Shown here: positions 1 through 8,312 of the stretch, piece after piece
Numbering within the stretch: the first letter of the stretch is position 1
How the letters are laid out: each line of letters opens with the position of its first letter
NCBI GenBank assembly: GCA_015522685.1
Contig: WALU01000049.1
Location: forward strand, 1 to 64,000
DNA length: 64,000 nucleotides
DNA from: Thermoproteota archaeon
GTDB lineage: Archaea; Korarchaeota; Korarchaeia; Korarchaeales; Korarchaeaceae
Direction of reading: 5' to 3'
Made by a program: the position numbers and the translations under genes
Notes under the pieces: model-generated
What the model was told of the DNA's origin: nothing
The model's database searches: none
Seen by the model: the letters and a program-made list of their open reading frames with translations, nothing else

Positions 1-27
1 GCAGCGTCAGATGTGTATAAGAGACAG
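1..27 (+). other. Illumina Nextera adapter remnant
   Basis: The first 27 bases end in AGATGTGTATAAGAGACAG, the Tn5 mosaic end of Nextera libraries. The preceding GCAGCGTC is the 3' part of the read-1 overhang. This is untrimmed library sequence at a contig edge, not genome. True genomic sequence starts at about base 28, so the upstream region of the first gene is missing. Confidence 0.97.
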
Positions 28-47
28 ATTATAGGTCTTATGACGAT

Positions 48-1307
48 ATGGTTAAATCTTCAGTCATAATGAGACACATTAGAATGAGAAGATTAGCTGT
101 GATTCTCTTCATTCTCACCCTATTGTCGATAATACATACTTACCCAATTAGAGGCCAAGAGGTAGGGAAGGTGCTCTCCATAAAGGTGAAAGGTATTATA
201 ACTGAAGGAGTATTTGATTACATTGAAAGCTCGATAAAGTTCGCTTTAGATAATAAATTTGATGGTTTACTAATAATACTTAATACAGATGGAGGATTTC
301 TATCTCCCACAGAGAAGATAATAACCGATATAAGCTCTTCACCTGTTCCTGTAGCGATCTACATACCTTCTGGTGGTAGAGCATTCTCAGCCGGCTCCTT
401 AATTTCGTTAGCAGCAGATAAGGTATGCATGGGTCCAGGTTCATCAATAGGCGCATCTGAGCCAAAACCTAAAGATGAAAAAGCGATTAATGCTTTGTCT
501 AGCTGGATGAAAAGCTTAGCTGAGGCTTCAGGTAAAAATTCTACAGCAGCAGAGCTTTTTGTGAGGAGAAATCTGGCTTTGACATCAAAAGAAGCTGTTG
601 GGTATAATATTGCTGACTGCATAGCCGGGAACTCAAGAAGAGCCTTAGAGAAAATTGACTGGCCTACAAACGTGCAGGAATTCTACCCAGATATCAGAGT
701 ATCCCTTCTCCTCCTAATAACAGATCCACTGAATGCTTGGGCAATCTTCATCATAGGAGCAATTTTACTCCTCCTCGGCTTGACCCATCCGACCTACATA
801 CTAGAGGCTACAGGAGCGATACTTGTGATACTGGGCCTCTATGCATTTGGGATGATCGGAGCGAGTCTAGCCTCAGTAATATTCATGATTATTGGAGCTA
901 CCACAATATTTTTGGAGTTGAAGACAGGCCATGGGCTCCTAGCCCTAACAGGCGCTATAATTTCAGCTTTTGGCCTCTTCTTACTATATCAATCTGGTCC
1001 TTTAATCTCCCTTACCTTAAATGCCAAAGTTACAATAGCCTCCTTCATAATAATTGCTGGCTTAGCTGGATTCTATCTCTACAAGGTAAGGGAGATTTTA
1101 TCCAAGAAATTAAGTCCCTTAAGCCCTGAAGCCTTGATAGACAGGAAAGGTATTGTCAAGGTCTCAATAGAACCAGGAAAGGAAGGAATAGTCCTTGTTG
1201 GTTCTGAACTCTGGACAGCCTACTCAGATGAGCCTCTCAGAGTTGGAGATCGTGTGAAGGTCATGGAAGTTAGGGGTTTTAAGGTAAAGGTAATGAGAGT
1301 ACATTAA
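48..1307 (+). CDS. nfeD: NfeD-family membrane serine protease (ClpP-class)
   Basis: Membrane-anchored protease of the NfeD1b type, expected to cleave membrane protein segments together with its SPFH partner. There is an N-terminal signal or anchor (residues 13-35) and a ClpP/SppA-like domain (about 40-205). Ser114 in AFSAGS is the likely nucleophile. Lys145 aligns, from my memory of Pyrococcus PH1510, with the lysine of the Ser/Lys dyad. Several membrane spans follow (about 215-350), then a soluble OB-fold-like C-terminus. At 419 aa it is near family length. The start is uncertain: ATG at 48, 69 or 84 are all in frame, and 84 places the signal sequence first. The stop overlaps the next start by one base, so the two genes are cotranscribed. 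Confidence 0.93.
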   Translation: MVKSSVIMRHIRMRRLAVILFILTLLSIIHTYPIRGQEVGKVLSIKVKGIITEGVFDYIESSIKFALDNKFDGLLIILNTDGGFLSPTEKIITDISSSPVPVAIYIPSGGRAFSAGSLISLAADKVCMGPGSSIGASEPKPKDEKAINALSSWMKSLAEASGKNSTAAELFVRRNLALTSKEAVGYNIADCIAGNSRRALEKIDWPTNVQEFYPDIRVSLLLLITDPLNAWAIFIIGAILLLLGLTHPTYILEATGAILVILGLYAFGMIGASLASVIFMIIGATTIFLELKTGHGLLALTGAIISAFGLFLLYQSGPLISLTLNAKVTIASFIIIAGLAGFYLYKVREILSKKLSPLSPEALIDRKGIVKVSIEPGKEGIVLVGSELWTAYSDEPLRVGDRVKVMEVRGFKVKVMRVH

Positions 1308-2179
1308 TGCAGATCTTCGTATCAGTCTCAGATATCCTATTGGGAATAGTAATACTGATAATAATTGCCTTTCTTGCATCTGCCATCAAGATAGTGCCCG
1401 AATTCAAGAGACTTGTAATATTGAGACTAGGGAGATTTGTGGGTGTGAAGGGACCAGGGATAATCTTCAGGATACCTATTTTGGATCAAATACTCTGGGT
1501 AGATCTCAGGGAGAATTATTTTGATGTTCCTCACCAGACATGCATAACCAAAGATAACGCACCAACGGATATAGACTTTATCGTTTATTACAAGGTCATA
1601 GATCCTATGGCAAGTATACTTAATGTCTCTGATTTCAGAGGAGCTGCTTTAGGAATAGCAACTACGACTTTAAGAGCTGTAATAGGAGAGATGATGCTTG
1701 ATGAAGTCCTAGCAAAGAGAGATGAGATAAATCACGTGCTGAGGGCGAAGCTAGATGAGGTAACTGAAAGATGGGGTGTGAAGATAACAAACGTAGAGAT
1801 AAGAGAAATACTTCCACCTAAATCTGTACAGGATGCCATGATAAAGCAAATGTCAGCCGAGCGCACTAGAAGAGCCATGGTAACAGAGGCGGAGGGTAAG
1901 AAGGAGGCTGCAATAAAGGTAGCTGAGGGAGAGAAACAAGCGACCATCTTAAAGGCCGAAGGTGAAAGGAAGGCTCAGATACTGAAGGCTGAAGGCTATA
2001 CCATTGCTTTGAAGACGATAAATGATGCTGCACAGAAGCTAGATGAGAAGACAATGAAACTCCAGTATTTAGATGGACTTAAGGTCATAGGATCATCTGA
2101 AGCGACGAAGTTCCTTATACCTCTTGAGCTAATGGAAATGGTGAAAGATTGGCTCTCTAAGGAAAAGATAGAGAGCTAG
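1307..2179 (+). CDS. SPFH/band 7 protein (stomatin/slipin-like)
   Basis: Stomatin-like membrane scaffold protein of 290 aa. A single N-terminal membrane helix (about 8-27) is followed by an SPFH domain (about 28-200), with typical stretches such as RLVILRLGRFVG, and an alanine/glutamate-rich coiled coil (about 185-235) used for oligomerisation. NfeD and stomatin genes form a classic prokaryotic pair: the protease cuts the C-terminal region of its slipin, and together they are thought to affect membrane quality control. The ATG overlaps the nfeD TAA (TAATG), which implies translational coupling. The gene is closed by a strong palindromic terminator. Confidence 0.95.
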   Translation: MQIFVSVSDILLGIVILIIIAFLASAIKIVPEFKRLVILRLGRFVGVKGPGIIFRIPILDQILWVDLRENYFDVPHQTCITKDNAPTDIDFIVYYKVIDPMASILNVSDFRGAALGIATTTLRAVIGEMMLDEVLAKRDEINHVLRAKLDEVTERWGVKITNVEIREILPPKSVQDAMIKQMSAERTRRAMVTEAEGKKEAAIKVAEGEKQATILKAEGERKAQILKAEGYTIALKTINDAAQKLDEKTMKLQYLDGLKVIGSSEATKFLIPLELMEMVKDWLSKEKIES

Positions 2180-2195
2180 CTCTCTATCTTTTTAG
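2163..2195 (+). terminator. Palindromic terminator after stomatin gene
   Basis: Bases 2163-2192 form a perfect 30-bp palindrome (left half AAAAGATAGAGAGCT) followed by a run of T. It includes the stop codon at 2177-2179. The long stem plus T-tract looks like an intrinsic terminator. It could also act on the opposite strand for the convergent gene ending at 2345, because the left arm read in reverse also ends in T. Confidence 0.75.
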
Positions 2196-2344
2196 TATTG
2201 GTAATCAACCTAGCAGCTAGCGTTGGTAGGAGAATAGCCTTGGAATTATTGGAGTATGAGATAAACAGTAGGCGAATAAATTGAATGAAAAATATCGATA
2301 ATGGTTTAATTTTAGGGAAAAAGCAAATTAGGATAGTTAGATTA

Positions 2345-4132
2345 TCATATCAGTCCGTACTTTTTCAGTATCTCCTCTCTAGGAACTCCGTTACTATTCC
2401 ATCCCCTCAACTCATAATAATAGTCCAAAAATTTCTCTTGCTCTTCCTCAGTGATCTTTCTCTCCTCTCCGTTATATATGAAGGATTCCCTAAGCAATCT
2501 CCTCGGAAGCCTATCATCCTCCCTCCTAATGCCAAGCCTGACATTATACATTCTAACGAGGTTTATTATACGTCTTGCAGCCATCTTTAGATCTTCAACT
2601 CTTGTCTCTCTACCGGTGATTAGAGTATAGTACTTAGCCATCTGCTCCCAATCTATGAGGGTTCTAGTAAATTTGCAGAGGACAAATGAATCTTCTAGTA
2701 CTCCTTTCTCCTCTAAATCTGATAGAGCTTTTGTTTTTTCCATTGAGATAGTTTCTCTGTCCCCCCCAAGCCCTTTTATATCAGCATAGTATCCCATAAA
2801 CCTAAGATGGCATGCGCCCCTAGAGGAAGCTCCATAGCTTAAGATCATGCTCTTCAGAGTTCTTGGATCATAGCCAGCTGGCTCAAGCCCCTTGACATGA
2901 ATTGCAAGATCCTCCAATCCAAGCTTTTCTGACGCCACTTTAACGCCCTCAGCAAGAATACCTCCAACTCCTTCCCTCTTAGCTATCATTTTTGTAAGCT
3001 GATAAAGAGATTCTGGGTCACCGTAATTTAACTTGAATCCCGGATCGAGTTTACCTCTCTTATAAGCCTCTATGGCAAAACCGAGCACATTACCTAATGT
3101 TATAGTATCCATTCCTAAGCCATCTATGAGGTCATTGAGCCACACTATTGCCTTAATATCTGTTATGGCAGCAAGTCCTCCTATGGAGTAGATGGTCTCG
3201 TATTCAAGCTCGACCTCACTTCCGGCATAGCCTCCCTCCTTAACCTTACTGTACCTTCCGCAGGGGGTTGGGCAGCCAAAGCATCCCTTAGCGTGAACGA
3301 ATACTCCTTTCTCTATGGCTTCCCAAGCTATTCTATCCCAACCATCAACGGATCCTCTTGACCAGTAGTAGCTAGGGAAGAAGCCCCATTCATTGGCCAG
3401 CTCAACTAGGCTAGTAGTCCCTTTCTCAAAGTAGCTCTTCAGTTCTTTCCTAGCCTTTGGTATTATCTCCTCTGCTGTATACTTCCTTACTCCATCTGGA
3501 TCTGCTGCGTCCCATTTCATTTTATCATAATCTATAATAATGGCCTTAAGCTTCTTTGACCCCATAACGGCTCCTCCCCCGGTTCTTCCAGCTTGTCTCC
3601 ATTTTTCATTTCCTATAACTGCGAATTTAACTAAGTTCTCTCCTGCTGGTCCTATAGAGGCTATGGAACTTCTTTTATACTCCCTCTTGAGTCCATCCTC
3701 AGTTTGGTAGATAGTCTTCCCCCAAAGATGACTTGCATCATTTATCTCGATACCGTCTTCGCTCACTACAAGGTATATAGGCTTTTCTGATTTTCCTATA
3801 ATGACTATAACTGTAGCCCCAACCCATCTAGAAGCCGCACCAAACGTTCCTCCAACAACAGATTCTCCTATTACTCCGGTCTGAGGAGATCTAAAAATGA
3901 AGGTTCCCTTACCAGAATAGGGAACTGCTGTTCCAGTAAATGGGCCTATAGCAAATATTAAGGGATTCTCAGGCCCAAGTGGGTCTGTTTTATCATCAGT
4001 AATTTCATAGAGGATCTTAGCACCAATTCCCTTGCCACCTATAAAATTCCAGGCAAGGCCTTCTGGAACAGGTTCGCTTTTTTGCTTTCCTGTAGACAAA
4101 TCTATCCAATGTATTAAGCCATAACCTTTCAT
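2345..4132 (-). CDS. aor: Tungsten-containing aldehyde:ferredoxin oxidoreductase
   Basis: Oxidises aldehydes to carboxylic acids and reduces ferredoxin, using a tungsten bis-pterin cofactor and one [4Fe-4S] cluster. At 595 aa it has the usual family length. The N-terminal region has the pterin-binding GGKGIGAK and GTFGAASRW stretches. Cluster cysteines are C284, C287 and C291 (CFGCPTPC), with C486 as the fourth ligand, matching the family spacing. Substrate class (AOR versus FOR or other paralogs) cannot be fixed by eye. It stands alone, convergent with the stomatin gene. Together with the formate dehydrogenase genes near 56 kb it implies a Mo/W-pterin-dependent metabolism. Confidence 0.95.
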   Translation of the reverse strand: MKGYGLIHWIDLSTGKQKSEPVPEGLAWNFIGGKGIGAKILYEITDDKTDPLGPENPLIFAIGPFTGTAVPYSGKGTFIFRSPQTGVIGESVVGGTFGAASRWVGATVIVIIGKSEKPIYLVVSEDGIEINDASHLWGKTIYQTEDGLKREYKRSSIASIGPAGENLVKFAVIGNEKWRQAGRTGGGAVMGSKKLKAIIIDYDKMKWDAADPDGVRKYTAEEIIPKARKELKSYFEKGTTSLVELANEWGFFPSYYWSRGSVDGWDRIAWEAIEKGVFVHAKGCFGCPTPCGRYSKVKEGGYAGSEVELEYETIYSIGGLAAITDIKAIVWLNDLIDGLGMDTITLGNVLGFAIEAYKRGKLDPGFKLNYGDPESLYQLTKMIAKREGVGGILAEGVKVASEKLGLEDLAIHVKGLEPAGYDPRTLKSMILSYGASSRGACHLRFMGYYADIKGLGGDRETISMEKTKALSDLEEKGVLEDSFVLCKFTRTLIDWEQMAKYYTLITGRETRVEDLKMAARRIINLVRMYNVRLGIRREDDRLPRRLLRESFIYNGEERKITEEEQEKFLDYYYELRGWNSNGVPREEILKKYGLI

Positions 4133-4440
4133 AAGACCACATCTCTAGAGAGAAAGGTATCTTAATTAATTCTTCTGTTCCAATAAGCTTTTACTCATTC
4201 GCTGTAGGATTATCGCTTCATTTTCTAATTCGTTTGCAAATTAAGATATATAATTATTCTACAATAATCCTATGATTAATCAGAAAAGCCATTTAGAGTT
4301 TTTAGGAGGCTTATAAATGGAATTTAAGCTTCAAAGCTGCAAATAGAATCTAGCTATATCTAACATGCTCCTGGTTGTGATTTCAGGAAAAAGTTATACC
4401 TTTATTTTTTACCCCAATCACTTAAGTTATAAGGATAGTA
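4133..4440. other. Intergenic region between divergent genes
   Basis: AT-rich 308-base spacer between the AOR gene (leftward) and a hypothetical gene (rightward). A TATA-like CTTATAAAT lies at 4310-4318 and an AT-rich ATATATAATTATT near 4246-4258, so divergent promoters are plausible. A nine-codon ORF at 4316 overlaps the TATA-like element and is not considered real. No RNA gene was seen. Confidence 0.5.
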
Positions 4441-4818
4441 ATGAGCCATGAGAAGAACCTTGTGGGAGTAGAGATGCATGCTTATCTCTCCTCTTCAGAT
4501 ATTAAGGCTTTAATTTCTAAGCTAGTTAGTGTTATGAAGGATCTTGGATTCATCCTAAGCAGAAGAGCAGAAGGCTATGCCTTCTTACCTATGGGAATGC
4601 CTGTACCAACGCACCTTAGGTTAGGTGTCTATAGCGAAGTGGTAACGTTCTGGGTTAGAGGAGCTGGGACCGAGGATATTGAGAGATCAGCCAATCAGCT
4701 CAATATGAAAAGAGAGAAGTTCTTTGAAATTTTGATGAGAGGAATTGAGAGGTCTGCGGAAATTTTCAATTCATTTCAAGATAAAGGATCAGTTAGGGTA
4801 CATGTATCTAGCGAGTAG
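4441..4818 (+). CDS. Hypothetical protein
   Basis: Protein of 125 aa with no family I recognise. It is soluble, with no signal peptide or membrane helix, and mixes alpha and beta segments. It has one unusual proline/methionine-rich stretch (PMGMPVPTHLRLG, about residues 51-63). The ATG follows a TATA-like TTATAAGG about 10 bases upstream and has no clear Shine-Dalgarno sequence. Coding character is good (purine-rich codons, no competing frame). It converges with the membrane-anchored gene that ends three bases beyond its stop. Confidence 0.65.
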   Translation: MSHEKNLVGVEMHAYLSSSDIKALISKLVSVMKDLGFILSRRAEGYAFLPMGMPVPTHLRLGVYSEVVTFWVRGAGTEDIERSANQLNMKREKFFEILMRGIERSAEIFNSFQDKGSVRVHVSSE

Positions 4819-4821
4819 ATT

Positions 4822-5322
4822 TCAACAGAGGCCGGAGCTGCAAGCTACTTTTATAGCATCTAATGCTCTCTTGATAGATCCCCTTAACACCTGGTCTGCA
4901 GAGAAGATTAGCTTAAGATTAGGCCTTTTGTTATTTATCCTCATCTTAAGAACACTTTCTATTAAGTCAGGGAAATTCCTTGACCCGAGTTCCCTCTTAG
5001 GTTCCCTTAAGAAATCAGCAGAGATTGTAAGCAGATCTTTTCTACCCATGGCAATGGATACCAAGTGATTTATCAGTATTTCTCTTGGGAGACATGTGAA
5101 TGCTATTTCTATCCTCTTAAAGGGATCATTTGGCTTATCAGCTACTGCTACAAAGGCAGATCCTCCATACTCTCTTCTTGTGATCGTTGGCGTATATTCT
5201 TCCATCTGCTCTAGGGCAGATTTCCAAACAAGAGATAAAAGCCTCCTATTAGAGTATGAGCCTACGAAATACCAGATTACAAATACTGCTGATATCGCTA
5301 TAATTAACTCTAGTTCATACAT
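4822..5322 (-). CDS. Hypothetical membrane-anchored protein
   Basis: Protein of 166 aa with one N-terminal membrane helix (about 6-22) and a soluble alpha/beta domain. Topology suggests a type I or signal-anchor protein. No catalytic motif or known family was recognised. The only cysteines are one in the middle (FTCLP) and two at the extreme C-terminus. It is divergent from the 5387 gene, with a 64-base gap that must hold both promoters, so it may share control with the CstA cluster. Confidence 0.65.
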   Translation of the reverse strand: MYELELIIAISAVFVIWYFVGSYSNRRLLSLVWKSALEQMEEYTPTITRREYGGSAFVAVADKPNDPFKRIEIAFTCLPREILINHLVSIAMGRKDLLTISADFLREPKRELGSRNFPDLIESVLKMRINNKRPNLKLIFSADQVLRGSIKRALDAIKVACSSGLC

Positions 5323-5386
5323 TTACAGCACCTTATGCTCAGTCTAAGGATAAAGAATAAAACTACCTCTTGGCATTATATGAGCA

Positions 5387-5851
5387 ATGAAGGAGGTGGA
5401 GGTAAAGGCCATTAGTTCTCTCTTTGGAGCCGTGAGGTTTCTTCGCCTTAAAGTTCCAGATGATGTTGAGATAATGGCGACCATTTATGGTTCTGATGTA
5501 ACTAGATATAAGGGAAAGGAGAATGAAGCTTATGTAACCTTTGGTGAGAGCTATCATGTTATAGCGAGTCCTAATTATGCCCTAGACATGAAGATTTTGA
5601 TTAGACCAGGATTAAAAGAACTCAAGCCTAAAATGAGAGTGAAGGAAATAGGAGATATAGAGTTAGGGGGGCATCTTGGTCATTACTTTTTAGGAAAAGG
5701 TTTCCTCGGGGGAAGGAGAAAACAGTTAGTTACTGTACATTACTGTGACCAGACAGATAGGACAATACAGATAATATTTAAGGGCCCTTCTGACTTAGAT
5801 CTACTGGGATTAGTAAAGAGTTTGGAAGTGATCTGCCATGAAATGGAATGA
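5387..5851 (+). CDS. Hypothetical protein, first gene of CstA cluster
   Basis: Soluble 154-aa protein that I cannot assign. It looks beta-rich in the first half and has a glycine-rich central segment (LGGHLGHYFLGKGFLGG, about 105-121). Its 3' end overlaps the next gene by 14 bases, so it is translated together with the small protein upstream of cstA. That overlap is the main reason to count it as a member of the transporter cluster. Confidence 0.7.
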   Translation: MKEVEVKAISSLFGAVRFLRLKVPDDVEIMATIYGSDVTRYKGKENEAYVTFGESYHVIASPNYALDMKILIRPGLKELKPKMRVKEIGDIELGGHLGHYFLGKGFLGGRRKQLVTVHYCDQTDRTIQIIFKGPSDLDLLGLVKSLEVICHEME

Positions 5852-6104
5852 ATTCAAAAAAGCCGTCAAGGACTTTCTCTTCGGTCTTTTCTTCTTCGAT
5901 CTTTACTGGGAAACTAGGAGGGAAGCTGCAAAGATGAAGGATCTAATAAACCTACTTATTTTAGGCGAAATGTTAGGTTTACCCTTAATCAGCACCCCTA
6001 TAATGCTTAAGCTCCTACCTTATCTCCTTCCGGAGATAGAAGGGTGGAAGTTCCGCCAGCTAAGGGAGAGAGATGTAACAGAAGAGGTTCCAGAAACTAT
6101 ATGA
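5838..6104 (+). CDS. Small conserved protein A of CstA cluster
   Basis: Protein of 88 aa. Its C-terminal half (LGEMLGLPLISTPIMLKLLP, then RQLRERD) is clearly paralogous to the 101-aa protein encoded at 7998, which has LGDMLGFPIIPPYYSLKILP and RLFRERD. Both have a hydrophobic or amphipathic middle and a charged C-terminal tail ending in an R-E-R-D motif. The pair flanks the CstA gene, one on each side, which suggests they are accessory subunits of the transporter. In bacteria, CstA is often encoded beside a small protein (YbdD); these look unrelated in sequence but could play an analogous role. Function unknown. Confidence 0.8.
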   Translation: MKWNEFKKAVKDFLFGLFFFDLYWETRREAAKMKDLINLLILGEMLGLPLISTPIMLKLLPYLLPEIEGWKFRQLRERDVTEEVPETI

Positions 6105-6201
6105 ATAATTTTTCATTTAATGAATAATATTTAATCTATCATTTTGACATTTTATGTCGAAGAACGAATAGAGAAAAGGTAATAAGCTAAAGAGGCAACA
6201 T

Positions 6202-6219
6202 CTCTCAAACATTTGAGAG
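6202..6219 (+). promoter_or_regulatory. Hairpin covering the cstA ribosome binding site
   Basis: CTCTCAAA-CA-TTTGAGAG is a perfect inverted repeat. Its 3' arm contains most of the GAGAGGG ribosome binding site for the ATG at 6228. Flanking AACA (6197-6200) and TGTT (6224-6227) could extend the pairing up to the start codon. It may be a translational control hairpin or a DNA operator. Confidence 0.5.
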
Positions 6220-6227
6220 GGATTGTT

Positions 6228-7961
6228 ATGCAGGTTGGTTACTTAGAAACTCCTTCCCTTTGGATCATAGGAGCCTTAATAGCATACGCCGTTGCATACT
6301 ACTTCTATGCAAAGTGGGTTGATGAGCATATTTGGGAGGTTAGTGAGTCAAGAACAACGCCAGCTCACATGTACCTCGATGGAGTAGAGTATTTTCCAGT
6401 GAGCAGGTATGTTCTCTATGGATTTCAGTTCAAGAGTATAGCTGCTCTTGGACCTATACTTGGACCCTTCATAGCAGTAGCTTATGGATGGATTCCAGCC
6501 TTACTCTGGATAATAATAGGAAACTTCTTCATAGGATGGGTTCAGGACTATAGTACGATAATGCTAACTGCGAGGAACGAAGGTAGGTCTATGGGGCCCT
6601 TAGTTTACAATGCAATAGGTGAAAGAGGAAGAAAGATCCTCTTGGGATATCTACTCTTCTATCTGCTTATAATATCTGCTGTCTTTATATACTTAGTCTC
6701 CCTCTTCTGGAATGTATTTCCAGGATCTTTCATCGCTACCATTGGTATAATAATAACTGGTCTAATAGCTGGAGAGCTTCTCTATAAGTACAAGACCAAT
6801 ATATTCGGAGTAACAGCCTTTGCCATAATATTGACGCTAATAAGCGTTGGAATAGGGACTGCAGTTGCCTGGCCTCCGAAGAACGTCTTCGGACCCTGGT
6901 CTCTGCAAGTATGGTCAGTAATATTCGCGATAATCCTATTTATAGGAGCTATCGCCCCATTACCTAAGTTTATAACTCCAATGAACTTCGTTGCAGTATT
7001 TCCGGCTATAGGAGGAGTTATTTTAATAATATTAGGAGCTCTCTTCTCACCACTAGGTGGAATAAAGGTTCTCCAGCCTGGATTTAAGGGATGGTATATA
7101 GAGAACGTAGGTCCTCTATTCCCTATACTCTTCATTTCAATAGCTTGCGGCGCTATCTCTGGATGGCATAGCTTAGTGAGCACATCAACCACCGGCAAGC
7201 AGCTTGACGTTGAAACTGACGCTAGGCCAGTTGGAGCTGGAGCCATGTTAACTGAAGGATTGCTTGCTACCTCAGCACTGGCAGCTTACATGGTTGTGTC
7301 ACCCAGTCTAATAGCTAAGGGTAAAATTGCAGCTTTTGTCAACGGTGCAACACTTCTATCGTCATTTTACCTTGGAGGGAAGGCTTCCATGGCGTATCTC
7401 TCTACATTCTTTGCTATATTCCTTGTTATCTATGCTATAACAGTTCAAGCGTTGGTAACCAGATATTGGCGTGTTTTCAGTACAGAGCTCTTCAAAGGAC
7501 CATGGAGTTGGCTCGGTGATAAGTACATAGCTACTTTCGTAGGACTTCTGCTTCCTATAATATTCGCACTTACAGGAAGCTGGATAAACCTCTGGATATA
7601 TTTCGGAGGCAGTAACCAGCTTTTGGCTGGTATGGCGCTTATCCTCGTCGCATTTTACGTTGCTAAGATGAGGAAACCCAGTTGGTACGCTGCTTGGCCA
7701 GCTGGCTTCATGACAATAGTCACTTTAGCTGCTTTATTGTGGGAGACTTATTCATTTGGTCTTAGCACATTTGGACTTGCTCCTATTAAAGCAAAGCCAC
7801 CTCTAACTCAGTATCCCGCTGCAGCTTGGTCCTTAAATGCATTATTCTTTATTATAGGTATAATATTGTTCGTACTCGGTCTTTACATGAGCTATGCTCT
7901 CTGGAGTGCCTATATGAAAGCTAGAAAAGGAGAAATAGAGGCCAAGGAGATCTCTACCTAA
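6228..7961 (+). CDS. cstA: CstA-family carbon starvation/peptide or pyruvate transporter
   Basis: Integral membrane protein of 577 aa with about 14-16 hydrophobic spans. Recognisable CstA features include the early PVSRYVLYGFQFKSIAALGP segment followed by GPFIAVAYGW, the FIGWVQDY segment, and SGWHSLVSTSTTGKQL. Bacterial CstA and BtsT homologues import peptides or pyruvate, driven by an ion gradient. It is somewhat shorter than E. coli CstA (about 700 aa). I chose ATG 6228 over an in-frame TTG at 6213, because GAGAGGG lies at the right distance from the ATG. Paralogous small proteins sit on both sides and two ArsA-like ATPases follow, an arrangement I do not know from the characterised bacterial systems. 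The substrate is unknown. Confidence 0.93.
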   Translation: MQVGYLETPSLWIIGALIAYAVAYYFYAKWVDEHIWEVSESRTTPAHMYLDGVEYFPVSRYVLYGFQFKSIAALGPILGPFIAVAYGWIPALLWIIIGNFFIGWVQDYSTIMLTARNEGRSMGPLVYNAIGERGRKILLGYLLFYLLIISAVFIYLVSLFWNVFPGSFIATIGIIITGLIAGELLYKYKTNIFGVTAFAIILTLISVGIGTAVAWPPKNVFGPWSLQVWSVIFAIILFIGAIAPLPKFITPMNFVAVFPAIGGVILIILGALFSPLGGIKVLQPGFKGWYIENVGPLFPILFISIACGAISGWHSLVSTSTTGKQLDVETDARPVGAGAMLTEGLLATSALAAYMVVSPSLIAKGKIAAFVNGATLLSSFYLGGKASMAYLSTFFAIFLVIYAITVQALVTRYWRVFSTELFKGPWSWLGDKYIATFVGLLLPIIFALTGSWINLWIYFGGSNQLLAGMALILVAFYVAKMRKPSWYAAWPAGFMTIVTLAALLWETYSFGLSTFGLAPIKAKPPLTQYPAAAWSLNALFFIIGIILFVLGLYMSYALWSAYMKARKGEIEAKEIST

Positions 7962-7997
7962 ACCCTTTTATTTCATTTCTTTTTATGAAGTTGAGAG

Positions 7998-8303
7998 GTG
8001 ATCAATATTCCGTTATTTAGCAGGAAGGATAAGAGAAAAACAAAAGATAAAGGTGGAATATCAGAAGCAGCTAAGGGAGTTCTTTATGGCTTTGCTGTTC
8101 ATGGAGCAGCTACAGCTGCCTTGAAGACTAGAATGCACATGGAGCACCTGTTCATGTTAATGACCCTTGGCGACATGCTTGGATTTCCGATAATACCCCC
8201 TTACTATTCCCTTAAGATATTGCCTTATGTAGTGCCTAACATAAAATCTTGGAAACAGAGGTTATTCAGAGAGAGAGACTTTACTGATATGCTAAGTGGA
8301 TAG
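7998..8303 (+). CDS. Small conserved protein B of CstA cluster
   Basis: Protein of 101 aa starting at GTG with the ribosome binding site GAGAGG. A basic N-terminal tail (KDKRKTKDK) is followed by a hydrophobic or amphipathic region and a C-terminal half paralogous to the 88-aa protein at 5838 (shared L-G-x-M-L-G, K-x-L-P-Y and R-E-R-D). It lies 36 bases after cstA and 9 bases before the first ATPase, so it bridges transporter and ATPases in one transcription unit. Likely role, by inference: adaptor between membrane transporter and cytosolic ATPases. Confidence 0.8.
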   Translation: MINIPLFSRKDKRKTKDKGGISEAAKGVLYGFAVHGAATAALKTRMHMEHLFMLMTLGDMLGFPIIPPYYSLKILPYVVPNIKSWKQRLFRERDFTDMLSG

Positions 8304-8312
8304 GGTGCTCGA

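Noticed and set aside
2198..2284. 28-aa plus-strand frame after the stomatin terminator (LAASVGRRIALELLEYEI)
   Set aside because: Protein-like composition, but the start is a TTG with no ribosome binding site, it is very short, and it has no recognised partner. It may be a gene remnant.
4316..4345. Nine-codon leader-like ORF after GGAGG
   Set aside because: Overlaps a TATA-like element and is too short; it could be a promoter with a chance ATG.
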